From assembly GCA_014529385.2 (NCBI GenBank), contig CM043958.1, positions 119,221,018 through 119,285,017 on the forward strand: 64,000 nucleotides of DNA, read 5' to 3'. Positions 45,641 to 56,620 of this stretch are shown in pieces; the first letter of the stretch is position 1; each line of letters opens with the position of its first letter. A model generated the notes under the pieces. That model saw only the letters and a program-made list of their open reading frames with translations, was not told the origin of the DNA and did no database searches. This DNA is from Adiantum capillus-veneris. Lineage: Eukaryota; Streptophyta; Polypodiopsida; Polypodiales; Pteridaceae. A program made the translations under genes and the position numbers.

Positions 45641-47627
45641 ATGCAGACAATGGCCAAAATGTCAGTCTTTGTTGTACCTTGTGCTATCTTCATCATGCTC
45701 ATGATAGCAGTATCTTTGACTCCCGTGGGTGCAACAGCTCCGCAACATAAATTGAGCTCCTGTTGTGCTCCGGGTGGGTGGGATATGGAAAGCATGATTC
45801 AGTATCAGCTTGCAAGCGACTTTTTCATTGCATTTGCTTACTTCTCTATTCCCCTTGAGCTCTTATATTTCATCAGCCGCACAGAAGTTTTCCCGTTTTG
45901 GTGGGTGGTGGCTCAATTCGGAGCTTTCATAGTGTTATGTGGCCTCACACACTTGGCTGCCATGTGGACGTATGCACCACATTCCTTCAATGTGATGCTG
46001 ACACAAACCATCTTGAAAGTGCTGACAGCCTTGGTATCATGTGCCACTGCAATATCTCTGGTTCACATTATTCCGGTGCTTCTTCATGTGAAAGTCAGAG
46101 AATTGTTCTTGAGAAACAAAGCAGAGGAGCTCAACCGCGAAATGGATCTGATTCGAAGGCAGGAGGAGGCCGGAAGGCATGTGCGGATGCTTACACAAGA
46201 GATACGGCGTTCATTGGACAGGCACACAATTCTTGCAATCATGCTCGAGGAATTGGGTAAAACTCTCCACCTTGAGAACTGCACCATATGGATGCCAGAT
46301 ACTCAAAGAACAGCAATGGAGCTTACACATGAGTTGAAGAGACGCTCCGTACAAGTGCACACACCTGTGTTTGTACCCACCGATGATGAGCTAGTGAAAG
46401 CCGTCCAAAGCTCGACCAAAGCGGTAATCGTTCCAGCAGACTCTGTTCTTGGAATGGCAAGTAGTCATGATGCAGCTCTTCTGGGACCAATGGTTGCCGT
46501 GAGGTTGCCACTTCTACGGTGTTCGAATTTCAAAGGTGGAACACCTCAAAGGTTAGATACTTTGTATGCAGTAATGGTGCTAGGCCTGCCCAAGGGAACT
46601 GGTAGAGAGTGGGGGCCAAGTGAACTTGAGATTGTGGAAACCGTTTCGGACCAAGTGGCAGTCGCACTTTCTCATGCAGCTATTCTGGAAGAGTCGCATC
46701 GAATTCAGGATCAGCTAGTAGAGCAAAATAAGGCTTTGCAACTGGTAAGAAAAGAGGCAGAAACCGCCGTCCTGGCCAGAAATGAGTTCTTAGTTGTCAT
46801 GAACCATGAGATGCGCATTCCACTGCACTCCATCAGAGCCTTGTCATCTCTCTTGCAGGAGTTTAATTTGAGCCCCGAGCAACGTTCTTTGGTTGAGACC
46901 GTAGCAAAAAGCAGTGGGCTGATGTCCAATATCATCAATGACATGGTAGACTATTCCAGACTTGAGGATGGAAGCCTGATGCTTGAACATAGGCCATTCA
47001 AGCTACCAGCGCTCTTTAGAGAAGCCGCCAACTTTGCTATTCCTATGGCAAGAAGCAAGGGCATCAGATTCTCATTGGAGCTTTCCGATGAACTACCCCA
47101 GCATGTGATCGGTGATGAGAAGCGTCTTCTGCAAGTGACTTTGAATTTGATTGAGAATGCTCTGAAATCAACCACTCAAGGAAACATATTGGTTTCAGTA
47201 TGCATTCATGAAGGCCAAGAGATGATCAGGTGGGGAGATCATTGCAAGTCTGTGCGGCGACCTGCTGTTCGTGATGACTTTGTGGTTTTACGCACTGAGG
47301 TTCGGGACACGGGCATGGGTTTTGCAGAGGGCGACATCTCGAAGCTCTTTCAAAAGTTTGTGCAGCCGGAGAATGTGACTGCTAATCATGCTGGCGGTGC
47401 AGGACTAAAACTCGCAGTTTGTCAGAAGATCGTGCAGGTAGTTGCTCTACCATGCAAGAAATACTTGCACATAAATACCATACACATCATGAGAACATGG
47501 CACAAACAATACCCATAAACGCACAGGACTTGGGCTCATAAGCACATGGTATGTTTTGAAAGCAGTAATTGCCATCAAATTCAACCTTTCTCACACACAC
47601 ATACACATATGCACATGCGCTTGCACA

Positions 47628-47671
<44 letters not shown>

Positions 47672-48238
47672 TTGACATTTACACTTTTGAATATCTAGCA
47701 GCTCATGAATGGCCACATCTGGGTTGAGAGTGCTGGGCCTGGGTTGGGATCAGTGGTTACTTTCACCGTAAACTTACAGCTGCAACCTTCATCACATGGA
47801 GTGCCAAGGGAGGAGACATTGTACAAGGAAGACTTAAAGGGCTTGAAAGTGCTCATATCAGATGACAATTTGATAAACCGGACAGTGACAAAGCAGCTAC
47901 TTGAGAAGCTAGGGTGCCAAGCAACTGTCGTAGAGTCGGGACGCCAGTGCTTAGCAACTTTGGCACAGCCTGGTAGCATGTACAAGCTCTTGATACTTGA
48001 CCTGTGGATGCCTGAAATGGATGGGTATGAGGTAGCTATCCGCATACAAAAGAACATTCGGCTGGAACGACGGCCTCTGGTTGTTGCACTGACTGCCGAT
48101 ACCGACAAAAGCACCCAAGATCGGTGCTTGAAAGTGGGCATGGATGGAGTGATTCTCAAGCCTGTATCACTTGTAGAGATCAGTAGCAAGCTTTGCAAGA
48201 TTCTACTTAGGGCAAAAAGGTTTCATGGCAGTGAGTGA
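45641..48238 (+). CDS. ETR2: Ethylene receptor, subfamily-2 (ETR2/EIN4)-like, two exons
   Basis: Joined exons 45641-47437 and 47702-48238 encode 777 aa. Ethylene receptors are copper-binding ER-membrane histidine-kinase-like proteins that repress ethylene responses through CTR1 until the hormone binds. Residues 7-26 are an extra hydrophobic segment typical of subfamily 2. Three membrane helices follow (about 58-80, 86-108, 117-145) with the ethylene/copper residues Asp60, Tyr67, Ile70, Pro71, Cys100 and His104. A GAF domain covers about 190-345. The histidine-kinase core has His389 (NHEMRIP), Asn506, DTG at 556-558 and an altered G2 box (GGAGLK). The receiver (about 647-765) keeps DD653-654, Asp699, Thr730 and Lys752. 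The first ATG is at 45641; a downstream Met4 is possible. Ortholog name inferred from architecture; length matches Arabidopsis ETR2 (773 aa). The only clearly intact host gene here. Confidence 0.93.
47438..47701 (+). other. Phase-0 intron of the ethylene receptor
   Basis: The donor CAG|GTAGTT and acceptor TCTAGCAG|CTC join KIVQ to LMNGHIWVES, which restores the kinase-receiver sequence seen in other ethylene receptors. The intron is 264 bp and carries a GA microsatellite at 47633-47668. Reading through the donor gives 27 extra codons and a stop at 47518. Confidence 0.92.
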
Positions 48239-50144
48239 GGGGTTGTGTATGCGAAAATTAGCTCATGTATTATCTTTGTTCCCGTTGCTAGGCAAGAAAA
48301 CATCCATCTACTATATGTAAGCTGCCCCAAAGTGAATCCATGCAGAGGCTTGTTGCAAGCAATGAACATGATCTTATAATCAATGTATAAAGTGTAGCCA
48401 AGCTTCTCAACAGAGCTCAGAAATCACGTGTGATTCCACCTACAACTTTTGTACAGATTAAAATCTATTGGCAAGGAACCCTACAAAATTTATCAAAACC
48501 TGTTATTCTGCCATGCCTTCGCCATGATGTCTCTTGATGGGTACGAGATCAAGGCCCACGCTGCATACAAATTGCGCATGCTGAGGCCATGCCTTCTCAC
48601 CGTGTAAGGAACACCTCTTACCTTAGTGACAGATTCCCCACTCAATCGACATAGATGTTCAAAACTGCTGGAGTTCCTACCCGAAGATCTCTGCCAAGCA
48701 CGACTTACAAGGTCGCCCTAAATGATTCTACTGTGATACTTATGGGCATGCGCATAAATACTACTGAAGACTCCACTCTCAGCACAACTATAGAAAGCAA
48801 GTTGAAGATGCTGCCACTCTTGTTGCATCGCTGGAAAACATTTAGTGAATGGATGATGGCACGCACCCATATCACCAAGCACTTTCTTCAACATGCATGA
48901 TGTGCTCTTTGAGGTGTTGATTTCATGCTAGTTAATATCTGTTTTTTGGTCTAGCTATGATGAAAGAAGGAAAGAGTAATAGTACAGTTTCATTGATTAG
49001 ACGCTCTTTAGTTGACCAATCAGCTCTGCCAATAGCATCACACAACATACTTCGGTATTTCTTTTCGGAGATAACCAATGACTCTTATCATTCTAATGAA
49101 GTTGCACACTGCATTTTTCATTTAGCCGAAGCCACCTTCACACATACTTCCTATACTAACTCAGAAACTATTTTCAGTCGCAATTACATGTGACTAACTT
49201 TGTCAAAAACTTTGATACAAGTCAGGAATGTTACTGTTTACCTCACATGTCAGTTATACCCTTAATATACTGCCAACAAGGACCCAAATTTGTTAATGTT
49301 CAGCATACCACAATCTCTGCTGAGTTTACCTGTCTCATTCCATCTATACGGAGGACTTACCCCCATTATGATGGCTTCCCACAGTCGTTCACATGCTGTG
49401 AATAATCAACTTAATCATCCTGTGCAAGACATGCTATGCCAAGAGTGTGCTTATTCCATTCAAGAGTGATTGGCCCCATATTCTTGTTTGAAAGGATCAT
49501 GAGAGTTATCTTCTTTGTTTAACTTCGTCGTGTCGCTGTTCATGACTTACATCCATTACCAAGAATTAATGAACTTCTAGACAAGTTTGGGCAAATTCTC
49601 CTACTTTTATGTCCCTCAATCTTGCCTCCGGATATTGGCAAATATCCTAAGATCCTAGTGATGCAAACACAACTAGTTTATAACATGATCAGTATTTATC
49701 AGTTCATGCACATGCCGTTTGTGCTTCTTCATGCCTTTCAATGCATCGCAAACATCTTCAAGGATTTAATCTCAGCACCCACAGATGTCAAAACGTTCCA
49801 GAGTTTTTGAGGCATAGAAAATTTCTTACTCAAGTGGTACCAAACACATGCTACTAGGACTAAAAGCCAAACCCTAGAGTAGAAAACCCTAGCAACAACT
49901 AGTTTTGTAACCCTTATGAGCCTGTTCACAAGACCTATATGTCGGGATAGTTCCATTGGCATAGTTATAACCCCAGTATAATCTGCTTTGCGCAAATAGT
50001 TGTATGAGGGAGTCGCGGTCGAGAAGCTGGCAGAATATTTTTAGGGTAGTAGTTGCGCATTTGCGCCTTTGTACAAGCCTGAATCATAGAACATGATGTG
50101 TTCAAGCATGTGCATGACTCACTCAATGTGTCTATGCAGGTTCT
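48239..50144. other. Receptor 3' flank and decayed retroelement sequence
   Basis: The receptor 3' UTR lies at the start; no canonical AATAAA is obvious (AATGTATAAAG near 48382). Near 48722-48800 a frame reads FYCDTYGHAHKYY, like a decayed zinc knuckle. The remainder has only short, unrecognised frames. Confidence 0.35.
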
Positions 50145-50535
50145 TTGACGGGCACATTACACAATCATGAGCGTCTCTGCATCCTGACTTTCAAGAAACC
50201 TTCCTCGACCTTTGAATCATGGGCTGAGGTTGTTCTTTTGCAACCAAATGATGCAGCTCATTGTACCAATCCGGTAGCATTTGCATTCCCTTGTCATCCT
50301 CAGAATAACGGCCTCACCATGAGGATGAATCAGAGAATCAAACAGATGATTGCTTTGTTGATCCACTTCATCAAGATTGGAATCAGCTAGCTCTTTCTGA
50401 CCAGTGCTTTTCTCCCTCCAAAACCTCTACCAAGCACAAAAACAAGATACTATGATGGACCCTACATTGTACTCCAAAGGCGACAGCTACTGTCGCCCAT
50501 ACCAATCAAACCCCATGTAATCAGAACATGCAACT
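50145..50535 (+). pseudogene. Gypsy integrase C-terminal fragment
   Basis: CHPQNNGLTMRMNQRIKQMI corresponds to the third catalytic block of Gypsy integrases (HPQ-DGQTE-N), with the catalytic Glu position now Met. After a frameshift come LHQDWNQLALSDQ (like H-DW--LL) and RYYDGPYIVLQRRQL, a GPY/F-type motif. Isolated, frameshifted and lacking the upstream domain. Confidence 0.55.
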
Positions 50536-50604
50536 AGAATAAGGCATCTGGAGCAGCCTTAGAATTCACGTCATCGCCAAGAGACCTCATTTGTGTGTGT
50601 GAGA

Positions 50605-51981
50605 GAGAGAGAAATGAAAATGAAATGAAATGTTATATTAACGTCTTCAAAAGTCCAGAGTGACCTATGAGACCAAACTGATACAAAAGTGGTGAGTCTG
50701 TTACAATGTCTGAAAAGTGTGAAAGTGTGAAAATAAATGCGAAAATTAAATACAAAGTATTAGATAAACTTCTTAGGAGCATTCTGGGTGTCTGGCTAGA
50801 ATGCTTCTAATCCTTTGTTGTAGTCTCCTCCGGTGAAGTGTGCTTCTGCATCTCGGTCGTGGTCGCCTCGATTTCCTAAGCTCAATCGCCCAGTCAATGA
50901 GGGTGCCTTTGGTATGAATGTGGGTACTCCTTTGTGCTCGCTGCTGGCCTCTTGCTTCTCCTTCCATTCCTGCTTCTCTCGATCCGAAGAAATCTGTGAT
51001 CTGCCTCTGAGGCTGTAGTGCTCTTTGTCTTCTCATTAGATTATCCCTGTGCCGATGTAGTTCTAGTAGGTACAAGCCTAAGCACCTTTGATCTTGGTAT
51101 TGCATGACTCCATCTAGAGGTCCAAAGCCTTCTTTAAATAGGCAATGGAAACGCCCACGTATCTCATAGTATACGGTGCAGTGGCATATGTAGTGTAATT
51201 CTGTCTCCGGCTCCATTCCGCATAACTTGCAAATTCTGCTCTCAGGTGGGATTCCCCTAAATCTGCCAAATTCAATTTCCAACTGGTGTGAGGATGTACG
51301 AATCTGACCAATAGCACATCTCAAACCATGAGACAGGTGGGTATCCATGTAGCTCGGGCGAATCACAAAACCACCTTCAGATAGCTGTAGGAAGTTTTCT
51401 TTGTAGTCGGCCATCTTCGTGCCCAATTCTTGTGTAGGGTCTACCCATGTCCTCTTAGTGTCCAACTGTATAAGATCCTGGCGGATGATTTTATTAATCT
51501 CCGTTCGTGTGATTGCCAGTGATGGAGCCTCAAGAGAGTATTGGAAGGGGGGTAATCTTTCCATACTGAACCCGTGTCTCTGAAACCACGAGGACAGTTG
51601 CGCATACCAGCATGATGTATCTCCTTTCATTGCTAACTGTCGAGAGGATTCGAGGGCCAATCTAGTATACTGGCAATTATTGGTATCCCATAAACCATGT
51701 ATAAAGGACACTGATCTGGTAAGAGCTTCAATTTCTATCGGAGGGGCAGCTAGTTCCGCTCGGGTAATCGCGTGTGGTACGGAGGCCTTGGCTCTAATCA
51801 CTCGGGAAATCATAGATACCAAAGGTCTCTCCATTGACTTCCAATTATCCTGATCCACAGATGGTCCCCAAATCTAGATCCCATAAAAGCATAGCCGAAG
51901 CCACCACGGTATCAAAGAGCCAAAGTTTTGTTCGTGGTTCCTGAAACTGCACTTGTGAACACATCCTCTCCAACCCTCCCA
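50605..51981 (-). pseudogene. LINE ORF2 C-terminal region, 5'-truncated
   Basis: A long minus-strand frame (51858-50773, about 361 codons) continues upstream, with a stop, to 51981. From its start it shows GIXIWGPSVDQDNWKSMER (LINE RT tail, like LYG-E-WG), then SSHQLEIEFGRFRGIP and a zinc-finger block RICKLCGMEPETELHYICHC. This order (RT thumb, R-SSH-L-IE-GR, C-x2-C..H-x3-C) is known from plant LINE ORF2. The tail is basic with many RR pairs. The last ~170 bp are a 3' UTR ending in ATTTC-type repeats. The 5' side abuts the truncated LTR of the next element. Confidence 0.75.
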
Positions 51982-52923
51982 AGTATAGATGCATATCCTC
52001 TGGTTGCACACAGCATGATCATCAATATTCCCATCAGAATCCATTAGAATCAGTTAGGGGATTTTTCCAGTGCATTTAGCCTATTTTACGTATTTTTGAC
52101 ATTTTTCACTTATTAATTTAAGTGACTTTCCAACAAAGTAGATAGGGCAATTTGGGTAAGAAAATATATAAGCAAACCAAGGTTAGCCCTAAACAGCAGA
52201 TGAGTAAGGAGAACAGCAGGCCATTGGCGACAGGTTCCCCCCTCTCTCAGCAGACTCTCCAAGATACCCTTGGCGACCCCATCACCCATCAGCCCTAGCG
52301 TTTTGCATCATCGCTAGCATCTCCATTGCCCTGGCATGTTCAGCCTTAACCCGCAGCAGATAAGCTAGCGTTTTCAGCTTTAAAAACAGCAGCCCTCAGC
52401 GCTTTTGTCAAGCAAATTCAGCATCCAAAAACACAGAAAAACTCAGCGTTTTTTCAGCCCCAAACCTGCGTTTTTCAGCAACACAAGATCAGCCTCGAAA
52501 TCAACGTTTTCCATCATAGCAGATTTCAGCAGTTAGCGTTTTTGGACAGCAGTCAGAAGCTTCCAGTTTCAGCCCCGTTGTCGGTCTCGCCATTCCTGTC
52601 ACCACCGTCAACATAGCCTAGATCTGCATCAGTTTTATGCATCATCATTGTACCCGTTTGTGCAATCAATCGTAGACCACTCTCGCCAACGAGAGTGGGG
52701 CCTTTGGAGGAGGGTTTTACAACGTCTCTGGTGTCGTATCTCTCTTCTCTCTATCTCTCAGTCTCATACACTTGCACGCAGTGTCCACTCACTTTGTTCG
52801 TGATCATAGCACTCTCCATTAAGAATGGAAGGCTCTCCCTTCCATAAGAACTAAAAAGAATCTTGAGAAAATATGGATCACTCATCTTGAGAAAGAACAA
52901 CATTCATTCTGCCGCACCTTACA
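51982..52923 (+). mobile_element. 5' LTR of the chromodomain Gypsy element (5'-truncated)
   Basis: The first ~120 bp match the right LTR (58248-58366). The end CCTTACA is followed at once by a primer-binding site. Its first ~141 bp, present in the right LTR, are missing, replaced by the LINE fragment. The interior (52290-52560) repeats AGCGTTTT-like motifs. Confidence 0.85.
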
Positions 52924-52936
52924 TTGGTTTCAGAGC
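52924..52936 (+). other. Primer-binding site of the chromodomain Gypsy element
   Basis: TTGGTTTCAGAGC directly after the LTR end differs by one base from the TTGGTATCAGAGC initiator-tRNA site. Confidence 0.8.
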
Positions 52937-53378
52937 TTTGGCAGTGTTCTATATCACTCAAGGAAAGAACTACAAGAATCACAAAAAAAAAAAATTGCTT
53001 GTTGCGGTCGCACGAACCCAAGTTCGCTTGGGCGTGTCGATTCCTAATCGTGTTTTTGAAGAGTGACAGGAATCCGAGGAATGAAGGGCTTGTCCAGCCT
53101 TCCCTTGTGCCTCTTTTCACTCATTGAGAGCGGACCGTGCACTTAGCGGCCGGCCAATCGACGTGAGGTGGTAAAAAGCAACCTTGGTGTGAGCGCAAGG
53201 CCGCCAAGGGGTGCGCCCGCGGAAAGGAGTAGAACTCGGGTGAAGAGAAGATCCTTCTCAAACACGGATTGCAAGCGAAAGAAAACCTCAAGAACCCAAG
53301 TTCCTCGTGAACTTAAGAACCAAAAATCATAGTGCATGGTCGTCACCCGAAACGGAATGGATACTTCGCATACAGGTG

Positions 53379-54760
53379 ATGAGCATGAATGGTCAAGTCA
53401 ATGTTGGACATGATGGCACAACAACAAGAAACGAATCGAGTTACGTTGGCACAACTAGCACAAGCAAAGCAGAACAACAGGAAACCAAGGACCGCGAGTG
53501 CGACGAAAGAAACGAAAGAATTGCCGCACAACAAGAAGCAAATCTCATTGCTAAGGACCGCGAGCGCGCCGAAAGAAAAGAAAGAATTGCCGCACAACAA
53601 GAAGCAAATCGCATTACTTTAGAACGCAAGCGCGACGCACGAAAAGAACGAAAAGAACAAAGAAAGGAGGAAGCGGTAGCACGAAGCGCGACCTTGGAGA
53701 TCGAGCGAGAGGCTCAAAGAGAACTACGAACTCAAGAGTTGGTTCGACAAGTACTTGCCTCGAAGTCCGAACCAGCCAAAGATCGTGGGAGTTCCTCAAG
53801 TGGCGCAAGCCACGATGCGGATTCCAACGACCCAGTCACAGAGAAGTTGACTTTCAGTAAGTATGATGGTAAGATGGATGCTACGGTTATTCATTCTTGG
53901 TTGCATCAATTTAATCCTTATTTTGCAACAACTAAGAAGACAGGAAATAGCAAGGTTTTGACGGCAGCTATGTACCTTGCCCGTGATGCCATCAATTGGT
54001 ACCACGCATGGCGAGAGGCACAGCTAGCCGCGCACCTAGAGGAAGCCGACGAACTCACGTCCCTGTCTTCAGTTGGGCTGATTTCCAAGACAAGCTCAAG
54101 GCACGGTTTATGCCACCTCAGTACCTCGCACGATTGAAGGACGATTGGCGTGCTCTCAAGCAAAATGGTATGCCGGTTATGTCTTTCTCTAATCGGGTTT
54201 TGTAGCTCGGCACTCAATTACGCAAATCGGATTCGGAGCGCAAGGAGGCTTTTCTTTACAGATTGGACGAGTATATCAAGTATGATGTCGAGGTACTTGA
54301 TCCAATCGATCTCAACAAGGCGGTAGCGATTGCTCTCGCACACGAGATGAAGCACAATAAGGGAAAGCCTAAGGAACACAAGACTTCTCAAGAAACCCCG
54401 CAGAATTCTTAGAACACGCAGAATGGTAAGAACGGTAAGAATGGTAAGAATGGTAATTCTTCTAGCCCTTCTTCCTCTAATTCCTCGGAAAAGAACTCTA
54501 ACAATGAATCTAAGGGTAAAGCTAAAGCACCTGCAAAACCTAAGCTAACCCCAGATGAAAAAGTTGCACAAGGAATCGTAGGAGGATACATCACGGCTGA
54601 AGAACAAGTGATTTATGCTAAAGAAGGTAGATGTTTTCAATGTCACGTCAAGGGACACATTAAGAAGGCCTGTCCTAAGACAGTCCCACCTAAAGAACAA
54701 AAGGCACCCACAGCAACCACAAGCACTATCACACACCAACCTGCATCTTCTCATGACTCA
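53379..54760 (+). pseudogene. gag: Chromodomain Gypsy Gag, frameshifted
   Basis: Coding starts at ATG 53379. A Glu/Arg/Gln-rich coiled coil contains a ~30-residue unit with RIAAQQEAN repeated at least twice (53510-53620). The gag core follows (VIHSWLHQFNPYF, AINWYHAW near 53885-54010), then a shift to another frame (FSWADFQDKLKARFMPPQY near 54068-54126). A CCHC zinc knuckle, CFQCHVKGHIKKAC (near 54632-54672), comes near the end. Two in-frame stops (about 54205 and 54410) and one frameshift break it. Gag would form the particle and bind element RNA. Confidence 0.8.
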
Positions 54761-55450
54761 GACACACACATTGATGAGTCTCTCATGAAGTGTTATGGTC
54801 ATGTAAAGGGTCAGCGTTTTATCATATTGTTTGATCCAGGCAGTATGCATGATGTGATTAGTCCCCCTCTTGTTGAGAGAGCCTGCCTAGAGGTTAGTCA
54901 GAAATCTACTCTCGAGGTTTCTGGCTTCGCTCCTGGTATGGACTCTCTCATCACGAAGTAGTGCCTTGATGTGATGTTTACCGTTCAACAAGCTTCTTTC
55001 AGTAGGAAATTTCTTGTGTCTCCTCTCTCAGGATGTGATATGATTTTGGGCATAAGATGGTTTCGTGAACTCAACCCTCTTATTGATTGGGAGGCTAACA
55101 CTCTCACTTTACATGCCAAAGCTGATTCCCCCCTCATCATTCGTGCTGAGGAGGGCTTGCATTCTTTGCCTATCATCTCTCATGTGCAAGTAAAGCGTGA
55201 ATTACGACGAGGAGCACAAGCGGCATTCATCTATGCTGCTCCAGTTTCCCAGAGCATTCAGGCTCCAGCTAAGTATTCAGAGTTGTTTACGAAGTTTAAA
55301 CATCTCTTTTTGCAGGATGATCTTCCACCTCGTCTCCCACTCGAGCGGCCGAAGGACCATCACATCGAGCTTATGGAGGGGGCACAGCCTGTCAGTAAAG
55401 CTCCCTATCGATTGAACAAGACACAGGAGGAAGAGTTAGAGCGATAACTC
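54761..55450 (+). pseudogene. Chromodomain Gypsy protease region
   Basis: FIILFDPGSMHDVISPPLVE (about 54815-54880) is the retropepsin active site with D-P-G in place of D-S/T-G. CDMILGIRWFRELNPLIDW is the matching C-terminal signature and APYRLNKTQEEELER leads into RT. A stop at 54959-54961 and another near 55445 interrupt the frame. Confidence 0.8.
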
Positions 55451-56620
55451 ATGAAGTTGGTGGCTAGAGGATTCATGTAAGTCCTTTTGCTGCTCCTATT
55501 TTGTTTGTTCGCAAGAAGGATGGTTCGTCTCGTTTATGTGTTGATTACAGGGCATTAAACAAGATGACCGTCAAGAACAAGTTTCCGATGCCTCGCATTG
55601 AGTATATCCTCAGCAAGGTCGATCTCAACAGTGGACACCATCACGTACGGGTATTCAAAGGCGACATTTTCAAGACCGCTTTTCGCATCGAGCGAGGGCA
55701 ATGGGAGTATATTGTTATGCCTTTTGGATTGACAGGTGTCGTGGGTACATTCAATCGTTTCATGGTAGGTCGTTTCGGCGATATGATCAGTGTATGTGTG
55801 TTCATCTTTTTAGATGATATTCTCATTTTTTTTGCATCGTGGGAACAACATGAAAGAGATGTCGAAAGGGTACTAACTCGTTTGGATGAGTGTCAGTTGT
55901 ACATTGCAGCTAAGAAGTCTGAATTTTTTCTTACTAAAATCACTTATCTGGGTTATATTATTTCTACAGAAGGCGTCAAGCTAGATCCCGCGAAGGTGGA
56001 ACAAGTTCGTAATTGGGATTTGCCCAAAACTGCATATGATGTGCGTTCTTTTCTTGGTTTATGTCAAGCATATAGTTCACACATAGAGAATTTTGCATGC
56101 ATTGCTGCACCTATGACTGATGTTTTAAAAGGGGTAAAAACTGGTTGTCAGAGCGTAGACTTGTCCGAGGCAGCCATTGAGGCTTTCGTAGCTCTCAAGG
56201 TTGCGGTGACAGAAGCACCGTGTCTTATCCTTGCCTCTTGGGATGATCCCTTTGAGGTATGGACGGATGCGAGTAATGTCGCCATAGGCGCTGTGCTTCA
56301 GCAGCATGTCGTCCTGTAGCTTTCCTTAGCCAGAAGCTCAATAGTGCGGAAAAGAATTATTCAGTTTATGATAAAGAACTTTTGTCTGTCATTCACTCTC
56401 TTACGCATTGGAAGCATTTTCTGTATGGTAGAGAGTTTACAGTGCGCACAGATCATCAAGCCCTCAAGTGGCTCCAGCCTATGCCTAGTGCACATTGGAG
56501 TGATCGCCAAGCATGGTGGTCACAATTTTTTTAGCAATTTGGAGGTTTGATTGAATATGTGCCTAGAAAACCTAACCTTGTTGTAGATGCGTTGAGTCGC
56601 AAAGGACAAATTTCGGCTCT
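55451..56620 (+). pseudogene. Chromodomain Gypsy RT and RNase H
   Basis: The RT is visible from VRKKDGSSRLCVDYRALN (55505) through MPFGLTGVVGTFNRFM to the catalytic FIFLDDILIF (55803-55832) and TYLGYIIS. RNase H starts with VWTDASNVAIGAVL (first Asp present). After a frameshift near 56315 it continues as FLSQKLNSAEKNYSVYDKEL, TVRTDHQALKWL and VVDALSR. Stops near 56318 and 56533. Motifs are well kept, so decay is recent to moderate. Confidence 0.88.

Noticed and set aside
47438-47518. Longer first exon ending at a stop at 47518
   Set aside because: The residues after KIVQ do not match ethylene receptors, whereas splicing to 47702 restores the conserved sequence.
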